Notes under the pieces: generated by a model
Told to the model about the DNA's origin: nothing
The model's input: the letters and a program-made list of their open reading frames with translations, nothing else
The model's database searches: none
Translations under genes and position numbers: made by a program
Source: Acetobacteraceae bacterium
GTDB lineage: Bacteria; Pseudomonadota; Alphaproteobacteria; Acetobacterales; Acetobacteraceae
Length of the DNA stretch: 64,000 bases
Reading direction: 5' to 3'
Assembly: GCA_003506895.1 (NCBI GenBank)
Contig: DNXO01000020.1
Span: 139,649 to 203,648, forward strand
In this document: in pieces, positions 42,641 through 50,864 of the stretch
Numbering within the stretch: position 1 is the first letter of the stretch
Layout: every line of letters begins with the position of its first letter

Positions 42641-42700
42641 GGCCTTCTCCGCGCGTGGCCTCGGCGGTCGGGCCTTCTCCGCGCGTGGCCTCGGCGCTAG
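42641..42700. repeat. Two tandem copies of a 30-bp unit
   Basis: GGCCTTCTCCGCGCGTGGCC and the ten bases after it occur at 42641-42670 and again at 42671-42700, nearly identical with small differences at the end of the second copy. It lies 30 bases upstream of the Fe-S protein start at 42730, probably a slippage duplication. Confidence 0.75.
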
Positions 42701-42729
42701 GATGTGGCGGTCATCTGGAGTACCCGGCG

Positions 42730-44010
42730 ATGGACGCTCCCGCTTTCGACCACGCGTTGCGGATTCGGGCCGTGGATATCCTCGCGCGCTGCACAGCCTG
42801 CGGTGCCTGCGCCGAGGTCTGCCCAATGCCCGCCCCCGCGGGGCTGGATACCGCCGACCCCAAGCGGCTCACGGCTGGAATTCTGACGGTTTTGCGCGGC
42901 GGAGCGCACGCGGACGCCAGCCGTTGGGCCGAGGTTTGTTCGGGTAGCGGCCATTGCATTCCTGCCTGCCTCCACGGTGTGAATCCCCGCCTGATGCTGG
43001 CCCTGGCGCGTCTCGCCGCACAGGCGGCCACCGAGTCCTCGACAAAGCGCCAAACCGGATTCGCCCGATTCGGCGCGATGACGAAGGGCGTGCGCGTGCT
43101 GTCGCGCCTGCAGCTTCCGCCGGATACGCTCGCCCGGTTCGCCGACCGTGAAGAGCCGGCGCCAGAGGTCGTTTTCTACACCGGCTGCAATGTTATGAAG
43201 ACGCCGCACATCGTCCTGCTCGCGCTCGATATCATGGACGCGATGGGGATCCGCTACCGGGTCATGGGTGGACCTTCTGCCTGCTGTGGCGTGCTTCAGT
43301 TCGGCGCTGGCGATCTGGCCACGTCGGGTCGGGTCGCATACCGAACGATCGACCGCCTGGCCGCCGCCGCCCCGCGCGCGCTGTCCTGGTGTCCGACCTG
43401 CCAGGTGCAACTGACCGAGATCGCCGCGCCGACACGGCCAGATGCCCCTCTCGACATGGCACCCTTTGTCCGTTTTCTCGCCGAACGTCTGGATACGCTG
43501 CGGCCGCTGCTGAAACACCGGGTCGATAAACGTGTCGGGCTGCACGAGCATCCCGGCAACCCGGGCGTTCCGGAGGCGGCACAGGCGATCTTGCGCGCTA
43601 TTCCGGGACTGGACTTCGTCGATCTGGAGCAACCCCGCGTCGGCTACATGTGCAACAAGCTGGCGCCACTTCCCGCGTTCAAGCAGGACGTGCATCGCAA
43701 CCAGCTTCAGGCTGCCGCCGATGCGGGCGTGACCACCTTGGCGGGCATCTACCACGCCTGCCATCGCGAACTATGCAGCCATGAACGCGACTGGCCCTTC
43801 GAGGTCGTGAATTTCCTTGAACTCGTTGGCGAGAGCATGGGGCTGCATCGCCCCGACCTGTTCAAGCGTTTGAAGATCATGCAGGACGTCGATGCGGTCC
43901 TGGCTGACGCCGCGCCGTTGATCGCGGCCAACGGTTTAGAACTCGATGAAGCCAGGGATGTGATCCTGCGTGATATGCTGGGGGAACAACCGCTGCCTTT
44001 GCGTGGTTAG
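42730..44010 (+). CDS. (Fe-S)-binding, CCG-domain protein (heterodisulfide reductase/glycolate oxidase iron-sulfur type)
   Basis: A 426-residue cytoplasmic protein. The N-terminus carries a ferredoxin-like cluster motif CTACGACAEVCP (about 23-34) and a second incomplete set (CSGSGHCIPAC). The C-terminal part has two CCG-type blocks: GCNV...SACCGVLQFG near 160-190 with WCPTCQ, and YMCNK...YHACHREL near 305-345. This is the layout of HdrD/GlpC/GlcF-type electron-transfer proteins. The partner dehydrogenase is not adjacent. ATG 42730 begins the homologous region; the frame upstream is antisense to a lipoprotein gene. Confidence 0.85.
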   Translation: MDAPAFDHALRIRAVDILARCTACGACAEVCPMPAPAGLDTADPKRLTAGILTVLRGGAHADASRWAEVCSGSGHCIPACLHGVNPRLMLALARLAAQAATESSTKRQTGFARFGAMTKGVRVLSRLQLPPDTLARFADREEPAPEVVFYTGCNVMKTPHIVLLALDIMDAMGIRYRVMGGPSACCGVLQFGAGDLATSGRVAYRTIDRLAAAAPRALSWCPTCQVQLTEIAAPTRPDAPLDMAPFVRFLAERLDTLRPLLKHRVDKRVGLHEHPGNPGVPEAAQAILRAIPGLDFVDLEQPRVGYMCNKLAPLPAFKQDVHRNQLQAAADAGVTTLAGIYHACHRELCSHERDWPFEVVNFLELVGESMGLHRPDLFKRLKIMQDVDAVLADAAPLIAANGLELDEARDVILRDMLGEQPLPLRG

Positions 44011-44066
44011 CGGATCGACAAAATCCCGCGGCCCGCACCGCCATCATTGGGGCGCGGTCCGGTATA

Positions 44067-44096
44067 ATACCAGCGGCCCAAAGGGCCGACTGGTAT
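44067..44096. repeat. REP-like hairpin 1
   Basis: ATACCAGCGGCCC (44067-44079) pairs with GGGCCGACTGGTAT (44083-44096), loop AAA, with one bulged base. It shares the ATACCAGC(C/G)GCCC core with the second hairpin 43 bases downstream, so the two form a BIME-like pair in the intergenic region 44011-44406. I see no gene there. Confidence 0.6.
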
Positions 44097-44138
44097 GCGC
44101 GCGGGGTTGGTGGGGCGGCCGCGCGCCAAATCAATAGG

Positions 44139-44191
44139 ATACCAGCCGCCCGCCGACTGACAAAAGAGTCGAAGCTTCGGGCGGCTGGTAT
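44139..44191. repeat. REP-like hairpin 2
   Basis: ATACCAGCCGCCCG (44139-44152) and CGGGCGGCTGGTAT (44178-44191) are a perfect 14-bp inverted repeat around a 25-base loop. The loop contains GTCGAAGCTTC. The same core as hairpin 1 indicates a dispersed repeat family. Confidence 0.65.
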
Positions 44192-44406
44192 AAATCAGCC
44201 GGATCCCCCCAGTTGACCGTTCGGGCCGGTCACCGCGGTGCCAGGAGGGACAATGACCGTGGTGCTTTTCGGCGGCGGTGGAGTCAGGGCGATCAGAAGC
44301 AATTTACCCGTGCGATGGAATCGTTCCTGGGCGACACCGTGTTCAGATGGCCCTTCGTTTCAGCGATTGAAATGATACCTGGCATCAAATGGCTATACAC
44401 CCGCTG

Positions 44407-44739
44407 CTACTGAAACGCGGGCGCGCGTCGTGGTTCGTCGATACGCCGCAAGGTCTCGGATGAGGGAAGCCCATGCAGGACGTCGGTCGTCTCACTCCGT
44501 AGCGTCTCAAACCGGGACGGGACAGGTAATGCGCTTCGGCAGTCCGCCGCGCCCTCCGCCGCCGGCACCGCGGCGTAGGTCTGGCTGGTCAATCCGCCCG
44601 GAGCAACCGGCCGGCCGGCCAAATCCAACGGAATCGGCAGTGCCTGACCGCCGTCCGGCGGATGCATGCAGTCCTCCGGCGGCGCCGCACCGGCGCCCAG
44701 GAAGATCAGTGGAAGGATCGCAAGCGTTTTCCAGCCCAT
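44407..44739 (-). CDS. Hypothetical exported protein downstream of hpnN
   Basis: A 110-residue protein. MGWKTLAILPLIFLGAGAA is a Sec signal. The mature part has two cysteines (EDCMHPP, AADCRS) and no motif that I recognise. It starts 9 bases after the hpnN stop on the same strand, so it is probably the last gene of that operon. It is not HpnM, the usual hpnN neighbour. Confidence 0.6.
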   Translation of the reverse strand: MGWKTLAILPLIFLGAGAAPPEDCMHPPDGGQALPIPLDLAGRPVAPGGLTSQTYAAVPAAEGAADCRSALPVPSRFETLRSETTDVLHGLPSSETLRRIDEPRRAPAFQ

Positions 44740-44748
44740 GACAGCCTC

Positions 44749-47343
44749 TCAGGTCCGATCGCCAGCGGGCGGTGTCAGGCTTGCCAGCAGGGCCGGGATG
44801 AACGCGAGGCTGGCCAACAACGTGCATCCCAGGCTGATCAGCAGCAGTTTACCCATACTCGCCGTTCCGGGATGGGCCGACAACGCCAACGAGCCGAACG
44901 CCGTACCGGTGGTCAAGGCCGAGAACAGAATTGCTCGGGCGGTGGCGCTTCCCAGAGGATTCTGCTGCCCGGCACGCCAGTTCATCACGAAGTAGATGTT
45001 GAATGAAACGCCCACGCCAAGCAACAACGGTAACGCTATGATATTGGCGAAATTCAGCGGTAGTGGCAGCACCACCGCGATCAGCAGGGTCAGCAGCGCG
45101 GACATGATCAATGGGGCCATGACCAGCGCGGTATCCAGAACCCGGCGAAGCAGTCCGAGCAGAATCACCGCGATCGCGATGATGGCGTAGATCGCCGCCT
45201 GACGGAACGCACCAACGATCGTATCCGCGGTGGCCGCGATGGTCACGGCGGAGCCACCCGCATCAGGAGCGACCGCGGTAACCTGTTGGACGAAGGCCTT
45301 TAATCCGGCGGGAGACTGCGCCTCTGGCTTGGGGTTCACCTGCACCCGGGCGCGGCCGTCGGGCAGCAGCCAGTCACGGGCGAAATCCGCGGGGATCGCG
45401 CTGAGGGTCACCGGTTCGGCACTCAAAGCGAGCCGCAGATGATCGAGCTGAGCGGGAAGGAATTCGGTCAGCGCCTTGTCGGCCGCCATCAGCACGGCAT
45501 CGGGCGCGGTTTGCATCCGCCGCAGATCGTCGGACAGCAAGGCCAGCGGGTGGTCTTTGGACAGCTTCGGCAATGCGGGATCGATCTGAGCCAGAGCGGC
45601 CTTGGCGGCCATCCGGATCTGCTCCGCCGTCACCGGGGCGGCCTCACCATGCGGTGCCAGCGTCGGTGCCAGGATCGTATTGGCGTCGGCGATGACAGCC
45701 AGCTTCTCTTGCTGATCGGACGGGACAAAGCTGTTGATGCTGATCGTGCCGGCGACGGCTGGCAGTTTCTCAAGCTTGTCCGACAGTGTTGCCGCGTCCT
45801 GGGCGTTCGGCGCCAGCACGTCGATCGTATAGGGATTGGTGACCGGATTGTTGATCAGGTCACGCAGCGTGCGCATCGCCTCGGTGTTCGGGTTCTTGGT
45901 GTCCAGGGGATCCGAGTCGAAGCGCAGCATCGGTGAAACCGCGACCGCGGCGATCGCCAGAACACCGAATCCGATCAGGATTGGTATCCGCCTCTGGACG
46001 ATCACCGGATCGATGCGCGCCGCTGAGGCGAAACCCACTTCGGCGGCTTCGCCACGGGGGCGGAATACGGTGATCGCAGCCGGCAGGAACCCGAGTGTGC
46101 AGATGAAGGCCATGATCATTCCGGCGCCGGCAATCAGGCCCAGTTCGGCCACGCCTTCGAACGCGGTCGGCACGAACGCCAGGAATCCGGCCGCTGTCGC
46201 CAGTGCCGCGATCAGGATCTGGACGCCGACTCGCCGAGCGGTCTCTGTCATCGCCACCGTGGGGTCGCCGGTTTCGAAGCGGAACTCGCGGTAGCGCACC
46301 GAGAACTGGATCGCGAAATCGACAGCGATGCCGACGAACAGGACGCCAAAGCCGACGGACACCAAATTCAGCGTCCCGACCGCGACCGCCGCGAACAGCA
46401 CGGTCAGCATGAGTCCGAGCACCAGCGTCATCAGGATCGGCACGATCAGCCGCCAGGAACGCACGGCCAGGAAGAGCCACAGCGTGATCAGCACCAGACT
46501 GCCGATCAGGCCTTCAACCGCGCCTTCCGCGACCGTGGAGAACTCCTCGTCGGCCAAGGCCACCTGGCCGGTGATCCGCACATGGGCATCGCCGGATTTT
46601 ACGAACGGCAGATCGGCGATGATGGCCCGCATCGCGTCGGTGGCGGCGCCACCGGGTTGCAACGACCCGAAATCCTGTTTGGGCTGCGCCAGCACGAAGC
46701 GGTAGGGGCCAGCCAGCTCACTCAGCCCGCCACCCAACAGCGTTTCCCAGGACAGCGGCCGCGCATGTCCGTCGAGCGCGTCCACCATCGCCTGATGGAA
46801 GCCGCGGATCGGCGCCAGGTAAGGCGACAAATCCGCGTCGCCTTTGGTAACGCCCATGCCCAGCAGCGACAGCGCGGAAAACAGCCCGCGCGCCGAGGGG
46901 TCCGCCACGAGCTGACCCAGGAACGGCTGCGCATCTATGGTTTGATCCATCAACCCCGATAGTTGCTTCGGCTGCAGGAACAGCAACCCCTCTTTCCCCA
47001 GGAAGGGGTTGGAATCGGGCCGCCGAACCGTCAGGAAATGCGCCTTGTCGGTGGACAAGCGGGCCAGCAGGTCATTCGCGGTGGCATCCGTTTCCTCGGG
47101 GATGCGCGCATCCACCACCGCGACAAGCAGGTCGCGGAACTGCGGGAAGTCCTTGTTCATTTCCTTGGCGTGCTGTCGCCACGGCAAGGAATCCTTGAAC
47201 AGCAGGTCGGTGTCGGTGCTGACGCCCAGCGCGAACGACGCGACCCAGCCGGCGAACACCGTCACAACCAAACCGCCCAACAGAACGGGCCATGCGTGGC
47301 GGCGGCTAAAATCGACCAGACGGACAAGTAAGCGGATCAGCAT
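44749..47343 (-). CDS. hpnN: Hopanoid-associated RND transporter HpnN
   Basis: An 864-residue RND-superfamily transporter with two sets of membrane helices, each after a large periplasmic loop. TM1 is VLLGGLVVTVFAGWVASFA near residue 18; the first cluster of helices at about 265-410 includes GFGVLFVGIAVDFAIQF, and the second lies at about 710-855 (LLLGVGVSFNIYFVMNW). The D in each TM4-like motif is partly replaced (VDFAI versus VSFNI). HpnN moves hopanoids to the outer membrane. ATG 47343 opens TM1; an upstream extension to 47565 is antisense to rpmE. Confidence 0.9.
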   Translation of the reverse strand: MLIRLLVRLVDFSRRHAWPVLLGGLVVTVFAGWVASFALGVSTDTDLLFKDSLPWRQHAKEMNKDFPQFRDLLVAVVDARIPEETDATANDLLARLSTDKAHFLTVRRPDSNPFLGKEGLLFLQPKQLSGLMDQTIDAQPFLGQLVADPSARGLFSALSLLGMGVTKGDADLSPYLAPIRGFHQAMVDALDGHARPLSWETLLGGGLSELAGPYRFVLAQPKQDFGSLQPGGAATDAMRAIIADLPFVKSGDAHVRITGQVALADEEFSTVAEGAVEGLIGSLVLITLWLFLAVRSWRLIVPILMTLVLGLMLTVLFAAVAVGTLNLVSVGFGVLFVGIAVDFAIQFSVRYREFRFETGDPTVAMTETARRVGVQILIAALATAAGFLAFVPTAFEGVAELGLIAGAGMIMAFICTLGFLPAAITVFRPRGEAAEVGFASAARIDPVIVQRRIPILIGFGVLAIAAVAVSPMLRFDSDPLDTKNPNTEAMRTLRDLINNPVTNPYTIDVLAPNAQDAATLSDKLEKLPAVAGTISINSFVPSDQQEKLAVIADANTILAPTLAPHGEAAPVTAEQIRMAAKAALAQIDPALPKLSKDHPLALLSDDLRRMQTAPDAVLMAADKALTEFLPAQLDHLRLALSAEPVTLSAIPADFARDWLLPDGRARVQVNPKPEAQSPAGLKAFVQQVTAVAPDAGGSAVTIAATADTIVGAFRQAAIYAIIAIAVILLGLLRRVLDTALVMAPLIMSALLTLLIAVVLPLPLNFANIIALPLLLGVGVSFNIYFVMNWRAGQQNPLGSATARAILFSALTTGTAFGSLALSAHPGTASMGKLLLISLGCTLLASLAFIPALLASLTPPAGDRT

Positions 47344-47551
47344 GCGATAAAACGGCCTAATCAGAGGGCAAGCGGCACCTGATAGTCGCTCGATCCCGGC
47401 CGGTCCACCGGCAACACGTTCACACCTGGGCTGGCAAACCCGGGCTGGCGGACTCACCGGAAATCGAGGCTTGAGCCAACCGCGTTGCCCCTCTATACCC
47501 GCGCCTTCGCGCGACCGGTCGGGATCGGTGGCGCCAGCAAGGAACCAGACC

Positions 47552-47776
47552 ATGAAGCCGGGCATTCACCCCGAATACCACGATATCAACATCGTCATGA
47601 CCGACGGGACGCAGTTCAAGACGCGGTCCTGCATGGGCAAGGAGGGTGACACGCTGCGTCTGGACATCGATCCGAAGTCCCACCCGGCCTGGACCGGCGT
47701 GCAGCGCATGATGGACACAGGCGGTCAGGTCGCCAAGTTCAACAAGAAGTTCGCCGGCCTCGGCATCAAGAAGTAG
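47552..47776 (+). CDS. rpmE: 50S ribosomal protein L31
   Basis: A 74-residue ribosomal protein: MKPGIHPEYHDINIVMTDGTQFKTRS, and the ending SHPAWTG...KFAGLG are typical of L31. Only one cysteine (SCMGKEGD) remains, so it is a zinc-ribbon-less (C-minus-like) form. AAGGA lies about 8 bases before ATG 47552. It is monocistronic, divergent from hpnN. A short GTCGTGG/CCACGAC hairpin at 47794-47821 lies after it without a T-run. Confidence 0.95.
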   Translation: MKPGIHPEYHDINIVMTDGTQFKTRSCMGKEGDTLRLDIDPKSHPAWTGVQRMMDTGGQVAKFNKKFAGLGIKK

Positions 47777-47833
47777 TCCTGTCTGATTGTGCGGTCGTGG
47801 TTCGGTGTTTCGAGCCACGACGCCAGACACGCA

Positions 47834-48391
47834 CTAAGCTTCCAGCGCGGCATCCCAGTACAGGAAATCGAGCCAGGTCCGGTGCAGGTTTTCGCGTGCC
47901 ACGTGCCACTTCGCCGCTTCATCGATCTGATGGGGAGTCGGCTCGATGGGCGTGGACCGAAGCCGCAGCCCGCTGTCTTTCAACGAACGGCTGCCCTTAA
48001 ACAGATTATCCGCCTGGCAGCATGTCACGACATTTGACCAACTGGTTACACCGCCCCGGCTGCGCGGCACGATGTGGTCGAATGTCAGATCCTTCGCCGG
48101 CAGTGTGTCGCCGCAATACTGACAACTGAACCGGTCGCGAAGGAACACATGATACCGGGTAAACGCCACCTTGCGGCGTTTGTGAAAGCGTTTCAGCGCC
48201 ACGACAGAGGGGATGGCGAAGGACTGACGGCTGGAGTGGACCTCCATGTCGTAGTTGATCACGGGATTGACCCGCTCTTGCAGCACCGCCACCAGGGCAT
48301 CCTGCCAGGACCAGACAGATAGCGGCCCCCAACTCAAGGGCTGCATGTCGGCGTTGAGAACAAGCGTCTGGAGGTTGGGGATATGGCTCAT
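47834..48391 (-). CDS. HNH endonuclease family protein
   Basis: A 185-residue protein. The HNH core runs from about residue 93: CQYCGD, then DHIVPRSRGGVTSWSNVVTCC, giving two CxxC-like pairs and the catalytic DH. The N-terminal part (LVLNADMQPLSWGPLSVWSWQDALVAVL) is the conserved extension of this bacterial housekeeping HNH family. ATG 48391 fits that extension. It is a lone gene that I do not place in a defence system; the family is widespread in alphaproteobacteria with unknown role. Confidence 0.85.
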   Translation of the reverse strand: MSHIPNLQTLVLNADMQPLSWGPLSVWSWQDALVAVLQERVNPVINYDMEVHSSRQSFAIPSVVALKRFHKRRKVAFTRYHVFLRDRFSCQYCGDTLPAKDLTFDHIVPRSRGGVTSWSNVVTCCQADNLFKGSRSLKDSGLRLRSTPIEPTPHQIDEAAKWHVARENLHRTWLDFLYWDAALEA

Positions 48392-48750
48392 CGCCAAAGC
48401 CCCGCACTTGAGGCGTGTAGAGAAATCCGCGGTCCGCCGGCAGGCAAAGGCAACTCCCTTGCTTCTGGCGCGTGATATCCGGGCAAACAAGCGAATCGCC
48501 GAGAAATCCCGCGCACCCACTCTTCCACTTACGGATGACAGATCGACAGCCAACCCGCAACCCGCCCGGTTAGCATAACGCCAGACTTCATTATTTCGTC
48601 ACCAAAAAATCGACGGGACCGCCGGGGGTTCGTGCAGGGCATGCGATAGCGTCGATTGGCGGCCCGCTTGCCATCTTGAACGGCGGATATGCCGAACCTA
48701 ATTCACAGATGTCGGAAATGCCCAGATGGGGTTTCCGGGGCTTCGATACC
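48392..48750. other. Intergenic region with no gene seen
   Basis: The 359 bases between the HNH gene and the hsp20 leader carry no credible coding region. A promoter for hsp20 should lie toward its right end, but I cannot point to one with confidence. Confidence 0.4.
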
Positions 48751-48807
48751 GGGCCGGCCCACACGGGCGGCCTTCAACCAGAGACCTTGCTTCGCAGGAG
48801 GTTTGTT
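48751..48807 (+). promoter_or_regulatory. ROSE-like RNA thermometer upstream of hsp20
   Basis: Two hairpins precede the start codon. The first pairs GGCC (48752-48755) and GCCC (48757-48760) with GGGC (48765-48768) and GGCC (48769-48772), with a bulged G. The second pairs ACCT (48784-48787) with AGGT (48799-48802) and TGC (48788-48790) with GCA (48794-48796), loop TTC, leaving two unpaired G. It hides the AGGAGG ribosome site at 48796-48801. TTGCT opposite AGGA is the ROSE signature. Heat would open it and permit translation. Confidence 0.6.
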
Positions 48808-49278
48808 ATGACGACCGTTGATTTTGCGCCACTTTTCCGTACCGCGATCGGCTTTGACCGGTTGGCTCGTCTTGTTGACACCGCTTCATCAGGCCAGGAT
48901 GCGCAGTCGTACCCGCCCTACAACATCGAGAAGACGGGGGACGATACCTATCGGCTGACTATGGCCGTGGCCGGGTTCCGTCCGGAAGATATGGATCTGA
49001 CCGTGAAGGACAACACCCTGATCGTATCCGGTCGGGTTGCCAACGACGGGCCGAAGACTGAAATTCTGTATCGTGGCATCGCCGGGCGCGCGTTTGAGCG
49101 TCGATTCGTGCTCGCCGACCATATCGTGGTTGAGGGCGCGGATGTGCAGCATGGGCTGCTACATGTCGGCCTGAAGCGAATCGTTCCCGAGGCGCTGAAG
49201 CCCCGGAAGATCACCATCGGCAATCCTGGGCCAACGGCGATCGCCAACGACTCGAACGGCGCCGCGCAAGCGGCCTGA
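48808..49278 (+). CDS. Small heat-shock protein, Hsp20/IbpA type
   Basis: A 156-residue ATP-independent chaperone. The N-terminus TTVDFAPLFRTAIGFDRL is typical of class A alphaproteobacterial sHSPs. The alpha-crystallin domain spans about 33-130: YPPYNIEKTGDDTYRLTMAVAGF, then the dimer loop GIAGRAFERRFVLADH and the conserved HGLLHVGL. ATG 48808 lies 6 bases after AGGAGG. The thermometer-like leader and a strong terminator make it a stand-alone heat-induced gene. Confidence 0.93.
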   Translation: MTTVDFAPLFRTAIGFDRLARLVDTASSGQDAQSYPPYNIEKTGDDTYRLTMAVAGFRPEDMDLTVKDNTLIVSGRVANDGPKTEILYRGIAGRAFERRFVLADHIVVEGADVQHGLLHVGLKRIVPEALKPRKITIGNPGPTAIANDSNGAAQAA

Positions 49279-49290
49279 CAGGCGCGAGCA

Positions 49291-49318
49291 GGGGCCGGGA
49301 AACCGGCCCCTTTTCTTT
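49291..49318 (+). terminator. Rho-independent terminator of hsp20
   Basis: GGGGCCGG (49291-49298) pairs with CCGGCCCC (49303-49310) around a GAAA tetraloop and is followed by TTTTCTTT. This is a textbook terminator 12 bases past the hsp20 stop. Confidence 0.9.
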
Positions 49319-49511
49319 ACCCCGGCCGCTTAAAGAATGCGTCGGCGGCACTCCGGTGGCTGTGCTTTCGGCCGATATCGGCTTCGACCCGCGCGATCTC
49401 GCCGCGCAGTTCTTCGATGTACAGACGCAGCTCCTCGATTCCCAGGCTGTCCAGCAGCAGCGGTTCCAGGCGGCGGCGCCTTGGCGGCGGAGCGTCTTCT
49501 TCCAGGGCCAT
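49317..49511 (-). CDS. DUF1192 family small protein
   Basis: A 64-residue protein: acidic/Pro start (EEDAPPPRRRR), then LEPLLLDSLGIEELRLYIEELRGEIARVEADI, the hallmark of DUF1192, and a short tail ADAFFKRPG. It is a small coiled-coil-like helix. AGGAG precedes ATG 49511. Common in alphaproteobacteria; no defined function. Confidence 0.85.
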   Translation of the reverse strand: MALEEDAPPPRRRRLEPLLLDSLGIEELRLYIEELRGEIARVEADIGRKHSHRSAADAFFKRPG

Positions 49512-49616
49512 TTCGTTCTCCTTTGGCGGTCTGCGAGCGGGCGGCGTTTCAGCCATGCGTCGTCATTCGATCATAATACCGCCAAAGCCGCTTGACCCAC
49601 CCCCTTTGGCTTGTCA

Positions 49617-49639
49617 TATCCGCGGCTTGCCCGCGGATA
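49617..49639. repeat. Perfect 9-bp hairpin upstream of trcR
   Basis: TATCCGCGG (49617-49625) and CCGCGGATA (49631-49639) flank CTTGC. It lies about 85 bases before the trcR start and could be a dispersed repeat or part of the trcR leader. Confidence 0.4.
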
Positions 49640-49724
49640 CGACCTGTCAATTGCGCTGGTTGGCCTGCAAGCGACAGCGTCCGAACGAAAAACATCCGCC
49701 GGCGACCCTGAGAGTGTGAAAGCC

Positions 49725-50303
49725 ATGACCCTTCCGCTGATGCCCAAGGCCACCGCCGTGTGGCTGATTGAAAAGACCGCCCTGACCTTCACGCAAATCG
49801 CTGAATTCTGCGGTATGCACCCGCTTGAGGTTCAGGCCATCGCCGATGGCGAGGTTGCGCAAGGGATTGTCGGTTACGATCCGGTCGCGAACGTGCAATG
49901 CACGCTGGAAAATATCCGCAGGTGCGAAGCCGATCCCAACGCCCGCCTGAAGCTGATTATCTCCACGATGCCGATGGCGAAGCGGCTTCGAGGCTCGCGC
50001 TACACGCCGGTTGCCAAGCGCAATGACCGTCCGGACGCGATCGCGTTCCTGTTGCGCAATTTTCCCCAATTGTCGGAACCCCAGGTCGGCAAGCTACTCG
50101 GCACCACCAAGGACACCATCCAAAAAGTGCGGGAGCGCACCCATTGGAACAGCGCGAATATCAAGCCGCGCGATCCGGTGATATTGGGTTTGTGCAGTCA
50201 GACTGATTTGAATGCCGCGGTGCTACAAGCGAATGAGCGGCTGGAGCGGGAAGGGCGGACCGTTCCCGTACCGCCGCCGCCGGAGGCGGACGAGGCCGCC
50301 TAA
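49725..50303 (+). CDS. trcR: Cell-cycle transcriptional regulator TrcR (DUF1013)
   Basis: A 192-residue protein matching DUF1013/TrcR throughout: LPLMPKATAVWLIEKTALTF, FCGMHPLEVQAIADGEVAQGI, and a second helix-turn-helix-like part FPQLSEPQVGKLLGTTKDTI. TrcR is an essential, alphaproteobacteria-specific regulator that works with RNA polymerase in cell-cycle control (family knowledge). ATG 49725 begins the conserved domain; an upstream frame to 49611 crosses the hairpin and is not conserved-looking. Confidence 0.93.
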   Translation: MTLPLMPKATAVWLIEKTALTFTQIAEFCGMHPLEVQAIADGEVAQGIVGYDPVANVQCTLENIRRCEADPNARLKLIISTMPMAKRLRGSRYTPVAKRNDRPDAIAFLLRNFPQLSEPQVGKLLGTTKDTIQKVRERTHWNSANIKPRDPVILGLCSQTDLNAAVLQANERLEREGRTVPVPPPPEADEAA

Positions 50304-50336
50304 CCGGCGTGACGGAGTGGGTTGAACGGTGTCCGC

Positions 50337-50510
50337 TCAGTTGACCAGTGGTCGTATCCTTTCCATCTCTTCCTTCAGTCGCAGCTTTTCGAGCTTAAGT
50401 CGCATGAGGGCGTCCGTATCGGGTTGCGGGCGATGGTCTTCGTCGAAAATCCGTGTTTCGAGCGATGCATGCCGTTCCTTTAACGCGTCGAGACGGGTAT
50501 TCAGGCTCAT
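50337..50510 (-). CDS. YdcH/DUF465-type small protein
   Basis: A 57-residue helical hairpin: SLNTRLDALKERHASLETRIFDEDHRPQPD, then LKLEKLRLKEEMERI. This is the DUF465/YdcH pattern. GGAGG lies before ATG 50510. It is divergent from a second YdcH-like gene 150 bases away. Proteins of this family are short coiled coils of unknown function. Confidence 0.82.
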   Translation of the reverse strand: MSLNTRLDALKERHASLETRIFDEDHRPQPDTDALMRLKLEKLRLKEEMERIRPLVN

Positions 50511-50659
50511 GGACTGGGTACCTCCGCATTTAACCGGTTGGCTGCCAGCGGTCACCGCAGTGACCGCGGCGGTGCAGCGTAATGCCATTGTCATGGCTTT
50601 GGCCAGCCGGAAACGGGCGGGTGTATATCAATCGAAACTTCCTATCGTGGGTTGTGCAT

Positions 50660-50863
50660 ATGCTTAACGATAGGGACTCGTTGCTGCGCAAACTCCATGG
50701 CCTCCGTAGCGAGCATCGCGACCTTGATACCGTGATTGCGCGTCTCGCCGACCAGGGTGCGTCCGACCAGTTGCATTTGCAGCGCCTAAAGAAGCGCAAA
50801 CTCATGTTGCGCGATGAGATTGCCTGGCTGGAAAGCCGCCTGATACCAGACAGCATTGCCTGA
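50660..50863 (+). CDS. YdcH/DUF465-type small protein, second copy
   Basis: A 67-residue helical hairpin: LLRKLHGLRSEHRDLDTVIARLAD, then LHLQRLKKRKLMLRDEIAWLESRLIPD. It matches YdcH/SlyX-like DUF465 closely. ATG 50660 has no strong Shine-Dalgarno. It ends just before purE (the stop is 50861-50863 and purE starts at 50865), so it is probably co-transcribed with purEK. Confidence 0.82.
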   Translation: MLNDRDSLLRKLHGLRSEHRDLDTVIARLADQGASDQLHLQRLKKRKLMLRDEIAWLESRLIPDSIA

Positions 50864-50864
50864 A

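Noticed and set aside
42697..43764. 355-codon minus-strand frame opposite the Fe-S protein
   Set aside because: Antisense shadow. The plus strand encodes the conserved cysteine motifs.
44213..44413. 66-codon frame between the Fe-S gene and the exported protein
   Set aside because: It lies in the repeat-bearing gap, has no ribosome site and looks random.
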